From UBA5070 sp039798065 (GTDB lineage: Bacteria > Fibrobacterota > Fibrobacteria > UBA5070): a stretch of DNA of 9,344 nucleotides. Location of the stretch: NCBI GenBank assembly GCA_039798065.1, contig JBDKGS010000176.1, positions 1 to 9,344 on the forward strand, read 5' to 3'. Positions 5,892-9,344 of this stretch are shown here, one piece after another (the first letter of the stretch is position 1; every line of letters starts with the position of its first letter). Below the pieces are notes generated by a model that ran no database searches, had not been told where the DNA came from, and worked only from the letters and a program-made list of their open reading frames with translations. The translations under genes and the position numbers were made by a program.

Positions 5892-6727
5892 TTGCTCGAA
5901 CCGTTGGATTCGGACTGGCTTACCGGCACCAGATGCATGGACAGGAGATAGACACGATCGGCATTTTCGTCCACCCGCGCCATCTCCTGCAATTGGGCGC
6001 GGAACTGTCGCGATCGCTTCACGAAGCGCTTGAAGGTCGGCTCCGAAATGCTGAAGACCGTGGCGGCGCCGGATCGTTCGGGGCCGGGAATCCGATCGAA
6101 GGATTGCTGCGCCAATTGGAGCATGGAAGCCTGGAATCGCGAGAGTCGCAGATCCGGAAACGGACCGCCAACCGCCTTGAGGACGGGCTCGGATTGGAGA
6201 TAGGATTTGCCTTTTTTGCGCAAGAAACCAAGGCGCAACAAAAGCTGTAGCGAATCTCGGGCTTGGGTCGCGGTGATGGCCGGTCGCAGGAAGGCCGCCA
6301 ACCCTTCGAAATCATCGCCCCAAGGTTTGAGCACGGCCACTTCGCGAACCACCGGATGCCACCACTGGGCGAAATACTCGTAGTGCTCGGGCAGGATGGA
6401 AAGGCTGCGCGCTTGGCTTTGGATGGCCACCAGGCGATCGAAGAAATGGTTTTTTTCATCCAGGCTTTTGGCTTGGTTGAAGAAGACCAGATTCTCGAAA
6501 TATTCCGCTTCCGGGCCCGACAACTCCAGGGCTTTCACCACCTTGAGCAGGCTTTGCTTGGTGAGATTGCGTTTCCCGTCCATGACCTGCGGGAAGAAGG
6601 CCGAACTGTTGATTCCGGCCTTGGCCGACAACCACCGGTACGACAACAGCGGATTGCGCGACTTCAAGGATTGGTAGTGCTCCTTGAGGAAGTCGCGGTA
6701 GTCGGAACTGTCGAAGATGCTTGCCAT
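5888..6727 (-). CDS. TIGR02147 / DUF4423 family protein, putative HTH regulator
   Basis: The 279-residue protein matches the TIGR02147 family (about 270-280 residues), known mainly from Fibrobacter and Bdellovibrio-like genomes. It opens with the family-like IFDSSDYRDFLKEHY (4-18). Residues 28-70 resemble a Cro/CI-type helix-turn-helix: YRWLSAKAGINSSAFFPQVM, then NLTKQSLLKVVKALELS. A helical middle follows (EYFAQWWHPVVREV, 117-130; LLLRLGFLRKKGK, 162-174). The C-terminus has the typical RSRQFRAQLQEMARVDENAD then RVYLLSMHLVPVS. The role is not established experimentally as far as I know; regulation is inferred from the HTH. I chose the ATG at 6727 because homologues begin here, although no Shine-Dalgarno is visible. 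An in-frame ATG at 6763 would add twelve residues. The gene overlaps the next lipoprotein gene by four bases. A palindromic element lies 54 bases upstream. Confidence 0.88.
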   Translation of the reverse strand: MASIFDSSDYRDFLKEHYQSLKSRNPLLSYRWLSAKAGINSSAFFPQVMDGKRNLTKQSLLKVVKALELSGPEAEYFENLVFFNQAKSLDEKNHFFDRLVAIQSQARSLSILPEHYEYFAQWWHPVVREVAVLKPWGDDFEGLAAFLRPAITATQARDSLQLLLRLGFLRKKGKSYLQSEPVLKAVGGPFPDLRLSRFQASMLQLAQQSFDRIPGPERSGAATVFSISEPTFKRFVKRSRQFRAQLQEMARVDENADRVYLLSMHLVPVSQSESNGSSK

Positions 6728-6780
6728 GCTTGTTAAGGTACTGGCCACAAGGGAGCCGCGCATCACCCGGTAGCGAACCC

Positions 6781-6807
6781 TGTTCACGGCCGTGAACGGA
6801 AAGGCCC
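6781..6807 (-). promoter_or_regulatory. Conserved palindromic element, copy 2 (TIGR02147/ybaK divergent gap)
   Basis: GTTCAC-GGCC-GTGAAC (6782-6797) is a perfect 16-base palindrome. A T precedes it, and GG plus AAAGGCCC (6800-6807) follow. It matches copy 1 at 5291-5318 in both arms and flank; only the four-base centre and one inserted C differ. It lies 54 bases upstream of the TIGR02147 start and 51 bases upstream of the ybaK start, suitable for an operator acting on either divergent gene. No -35/-10 pair could be assigned with confidence in this 121-base gap. Confidence 0.65.
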
Positions 6808-6826
6808 ACTTTCTCGGTAACGGACA

Positions 6827-6832
6827 AGGAGG
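6827..6832 (+). promoter_or_regulatory. Strong but distant Shine-Dalgarno sequence before ybaK
   Basis: AGGAGG, within AAGGAGGT, is a perfect anti-16S match. It lies 16 bases from the ATG at 6849, well beyond the usual 5-10. The in-frame codons between are ATT, CTT, CCC, CCA and CCC, so no normal closer start exists. Homology still favours 6849. Confidence 0.6.
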
Positions 6833-6848
6833 TATTCTTCCCCCACCC

Positions 6849-7328
6849 ATGGCAAAGACCAACGCATGCCGGATTCTGGAGCAGATGGGGGTCCCCTTCG
6901 AGACCCGCGAATACGAAGTCGACCCGACCGATCTCGCGGCGGAATCTGTCGCTGCCAAGGTGGGGTATCCCCCCGAACAGGTCTTCAAGACGTTGGTGGT
7001 GCACGGCGACAGGCACGGGTACGCGGTGGCGGTGGTCCCGGGCAACTGGGAGCTGGACCTCAAGGCCATGGCCAAGGCGACCGGCGATCGCAAGATCGAG
7101 ATGATCCCCCTCAAGGACGTGCAGCCGGTGACGGGTTACATCCGCGGCGGGGTGACGGCCTTGGGGATGAAGAAGACGTTTCCTGTCATCGTGGACGAAA
7201 CCATGGAGCTGTGGGACGCGGTGTGCGTTTCGGCGGGCATGCGGGGTATGCAGATCGTGATCGCTCCCGCCGACTACATCAAGGCCGTGAACGCCAAGAT
7301 CGCCGAAATCTCCAAGGAGAAAGCGTGA
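6849..7328 (+). CDS. ybaK: YbaK/EbsC-family Cys-tRNA(Pro) deacylase
   Basis: The product hydrolyses Cys-tRNA(Pro) misformed by prolyl-tRNA synthetase and so protects translation fidelity in the cytosol. From the ATG at 6849 it has 159 residues, the same length as E. coli YbaK as I recall it, and begins MAKTNACRILEQMGVPFETR in register with it. The conserved QVFKTLVV segment places K47 at the position of the catalytic lysine (K46 in E. coli). TGYIRGGVTALGMKK (about 98-112) is the family's substrate-loop signature, and the C-terminal MQIVIAPADYIKAVNAKIAEI is also typical. The frame stays open upstream to a GTG at 6792 inside the palindrome, but that extension matches nothing in the family. The Shine-Dalgarno is unusually far away (16 bases). 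recC follows after 67 bases on the same strand and may be co-transcribed. Confidence 0.95.
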   Translation: MAKTNACRILEQMGVPFETREYEVDPTDLAAESVAAKVGYPPEQVFKTLVVHGDRHGYAVAVVPGNWELDLKAMAKATGDRKIEMIPLKDVQPVTGYIRGGVTALGMKKTFPVIVDETMELWDAVCVSAGMRGMQIVIAPADYIKAVNAKIAEISKEKA

Positions 7329-7330
7329 GA

Positions 7331-7367
7331 GGGGTGTACCCCATTCGGGGACGATCCTGGTGGATCG
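7331..7367 (+). other. Two small hairpins between ybaK and recC
   Basis: GGGGT (7331-7335) faces ACCCC (7338-7342), and the CCCC can alternatively pair with GGGG at 7347-7350. Next, CGATCC (7352-7357) pairs with GGATCG (7362-7367) around a TGGT loop. No T-run follows, so full termination is unlikely. Mutually exclusive stems in this 67-base gap could modulate read-through into recC or mask its weak ribosome binding site. Confidence 0.25.
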
Positions 7368-7395
7368 GGATTCGGGAAGCCATCTTGGTCGTGGC

Positions 7396-9344
7396 ATGAG
7401 CCTCCACCTCCACTTTTCCAATCGCCTGGAGCCGCTGGTGTCCGAACTCTCGGGCGTCCTGGACGAGCATTGGACGGATTTTGGCGCACCACCTCCGGTG
7501 GTGCCGCCTTCGCCCGCGGTGGCCAAGTGGCTCAAGTTGCGGTTGTGCGAACGGCGCGGCGCGTTGGTGGGGCTTCCCACGCCCACTTTGGAAAGCTTTC
7601 TCTGGAAGGCCCTCGATCCCGATCCGGGGATGATGATCCTGCGCGCCGACGCCCTGCAGCAGGCGTTGATTCCCTTGTTGGACAAAAATCGTCTGGCACG
7701 CGAGGAATACGCTCCGGTGCGCGATTACCTGTGTCCCAGAGGGAACATCGATGTACGTCGCAGGTACCAGTTGGCGCAGGCCATGGCGCGCTTGTTCCTG
7801 GAGTACGAATACAACCGCCCTTCGGTGTGGAAAGACGGTGTATGGGCGGTGAAGGGCGTGGACCAGGTCTGGCCTCGCCGATCCTATTTCGCCAAGGTCG
7901 GGGAGTCCGAGTCGGCCGCCGAAATCTGGCAGCGCGACCTGCACGGCGACGTGTTCGCGCCGGGTGGGCCATTGACGGAATCCGGCAGATTGGGGTTGCC
8001 GCGATTGCACCGGTTGCGACGCGAAGCGGGATGGAAACCCACCGGCGGTGCGGTGATGGTCTTTGGCGTGGAGAAGGTGAGCCATTTCCACCGGAACCTC
8101 CTGATGGAGCTTTCCCAAGGCCGCGACCTCCATTTGTTCCTGGTCAACCCTTGCGCCGAATTCTGGGAAGACGTGGATACCTCGCGCAGGCCGCGCCGTC
8201 GGTCGTTCAAGCTCCCGAGATTTTCGGCGAACGACTACCAAGCCGACGAACTTCCCGCGTCGCTGTATCCGGCTGGATCGCCGGATCGCGCCGCCGATCC
8301 TTTGCTTTTGCAACGTTGGGGGCGCACGCCGCGCGAGAGCCTGTCGTTGTGGAGCCAGGCGGTCGACTACGACTTCGATTTCCTGGTCGACCAACCCATT
8401 GGTCAAGGGGCGACGATTTCCGTCCTTGGCGTGCTGCAGCAATCCATCGTGCAGCGCCACCCCGGCCCCAAAGCCAAGGAGCTGGAGCTCGAAGACGGAC
8501 GGATTCTGTCTGGTCCGGTGCCGCCCGACGATTCGATGCTGCTGCTGGATTGCCCCGAGCGCGCCCGTGAAATGGAGTCGGTGCGCGACCAGATCGTGCA
8601 GTGGTTGTCGGAAGACAAGAGCCGGTTGGTGTCGGACGTGGTCGTGTTGTTGCCCGATCCGTCCAAGCACCGCGCCGCCATCCATCGCGTGTTCGGGGCA
8701 TCCGTTCCAGGCGAACCGGGCCATCTTCCCTGGGTGATGCTGGGCGAGTCGGCGGGCGAAAGCCAATGGGCGCGAGCGGTGCATGCCTTGTTCGCTCTGG
8801 CCAAAGGTCAGTGCGATCGACCCTCGGTCTTCGGGCTCTTGCGCAACCGCTTGGTCCAGGCCCGATTGAAGATCGATGCGGCGACCGTGGCGCGATGGGA
8901 ATCGTGGGCCGAGCTGTCGGGGATGATCCGCGGTTGGGATGCCGAGCATCGTTTGGAGATGGGCGACGCCCCCGAGGTGGGGCTGGACACGCACACGTTC
9001 CGCGCCGGCATGATGCGCCTGATGCTCGCACCCGTGGCCGATCGCGAATTCGCGCTTGGCATGAGGGTGGCCACGGGTCTGCAGGAGCGGGTCCCTGTGG
9101 CGCGCGATTTCGAGTCCGAGCCATCGGAAGTCCAGCGGTTCGCGACCTGCGTGGAGACCTTGTTCCACGATGTTCGATCGCTTTGCAAACAATGCCGGAT
9201 TTTGTCGCCATCGGCATTGGCGAAGGTGTTCGCGACCTTGCTCGACTCCTGGATCGGGTTCGACGACGAAGGGGAGTCGCGGGTGCGTCGCGAGCTTCTC
9301 GAGGGCTTGGAATTGCTGGGGATCCAGGAAGCCGCGGGATGCGA
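7396..9344 (+). CDS. recC: Exodeoxyribonuclease V gamma subunit RecC, N-terminal part (3' end outside window)
   Basis: RecC is the scaffold and Chi-recognition subunit of RecBCD, which resects double-strand breaks and loads RecA. I translated 649 codons from the ATG at 7396 to the window end without a stop, about 58 percent of E. coli RecC (1122 residues). Matches to E. coli RecC run in order: HFSNRLEPL (6-14; E. coli YHSNRLDVL), VAKWLKLRL near residue 45 (E. coli MAQWLQMTL), NPCAEFW (251-257; E. coli NPCRYYW), DPLLLQRWGR (301-310; E. coli NPLLASWGK) and CPERAREMESVRDQI (386-400; E. coli CHSPQREVEVLHDRL). As in other RecC proteins, I see no Walker A motif in the SF1-like N-terminal fold. No clear Shine-Dalgarno precedes the ATG; the match to the RecC N-terminus fixes the start. 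recB and recD would be expected downstream. Confidence 0.95.
   Translation, partial: MSLHLHFSNRLEPLVSELSGVLDEHWTDFGAPPPVVPPSPAVAKWLKLRLCERRGALVGLPTPTLESFLWKALDPDPGMMILRADALQQALIPLLDKNRLAREEYAPVRDYLCPRGNIDVRRRYQLAQAMARLFLEYEYNRPSVWKDGVWAVKGVDQVWPRRSYFAKVGESESAAEIWQRDLHGDVFAPGGPLTESGRLGLPRLHRLRREAGWKPTGGAVMVFGVEKVSHFHRNLLMELSQGRDLHLFLVNPCAEFWEDVDTSRRPRRRSFKLPRFSANDYQADELPASLYPAGSPDRAADPLLLQRWGRTPRESLSLWSQAVDYDFDFLVDQPIGQGATISVLGVLQQSIVQRHPGPKAKELELEDGRILSGPVPPDDSMLLLDCPERAREMESVRDQIVQWLSEDKSRLVSDVVVLLPDPSKHRAAIHRVFGASVPGEPGHLPWVMLGESAGESQWARAVHALFALAKGQCDRPSVFGLLRNRLVQARLKIDAATVARWESWAELSGMIRGWDAEHRLEMGDAPEVGLDTHTFRAGMMRLMLAPVADREFALGMRVATGLQERVPVARDFESEPSEVQRFATCVETLFHDVRSLCKQCRILSPSALAKVFATLLDSWIGFDDEGESRVRRELLEGLELLGIQEAAGC

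Noticed and set aside
6728..7114. Upstream extension of the TIGR02147 frame to 7114, adding 129 residues
   Set aside because: The extension runs antisense through ybaK and the divergent promoter gap and matches nothing in the family. The natural N-terminus begins at the ATG at 6727.
6866..7399. A 177-codon plus-strand frame overlapping ybaK and ending at the recC start
   Set aside because: It is ybaK read in another frame, with low-complexity Gly/Arg-rich sequence and no family resemblance. The ybaK frame matches the family end to end.
7279..9192. A 637-codon open frame on the minus strand
   Set aside because: It lies antisense to recC over nearly its full length. Its translation is rich in His, Arg and Gln with no recognisable domain, while the plus strand encodes an unmistakable RecC. 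Long antisense frames are expected in high-GC coding DNA.

Overview
The window looks like a chromosomal segment of a high-GC, Gram-negative, double-membraned bacterium, most likely Fibrobacterota or a close relative. The best taxonomic clue is a TIGR02147-family protein (5888-6727, minus), a family first described as paralogous in Fibrobacter succinogenes. Three predicted lipoproteins, a RecC and a sigma-54 factor fit that picture. The phylum call is inference: the window holds no rRNA or other phylogenetic marker that can be placed by eye.

Layout. The plus strand opens with the C-terminal three quarters of rpoN (to 1096). A 263-base gap follows that can fold into strong RNA hairpins. Then come a PNPOx-like flavin-binding protein (1360-1920) and, 25 bases later, a YehS/DUF1456 protein (1946-2416). 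A Hanks-type Ser/Thr kinase (2432-3427, minus) converges on yehS. It diverges across 104 bases from a lipoprotein with a Pmp-like parallel beta-helix (3532-4635, plus). That gene converges on a minus-strand block: TIGR02147 regulator-like gene (6727-5888), a translationally coupled lipoprotein with a carboxypeptidase-regulatory-like fold (5891-5322), and a fasciclin-domain lipoprotein (5184-4651). Divergent from the TIGR02147 gene are ybaK (6849-7328) and the 5' 1.95 kb of recC (7396 to the window end), both plus.

The most interesting signal is non-coding. The palindrome GTTCAC-N4-GTGAAC occurs exactly twice, each time with the same asymmetric flank (GG, an optional C, then AAAGGCCC). One copy (5291-5318) sits between the two lipoprotein genes of the minus-strand block. 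The other (6781-6807) sits in the TIGR02147/ybaK divergent gap. Together with the GTGA stop/start overlap between TIGR02147 and its lipoprotein, this suggests a small self-regulated surface-lipoprotein regulon whose operator may be the palindrome. A LexA-like role, linked to ybaK-recC, is the main alternative.

The rest is mostly housekeeping: alternative sigma factor, mischarged-tRNA editing and double-strand-break repair. I see no mobile element, CRISPR array, tRNA or rRNA.
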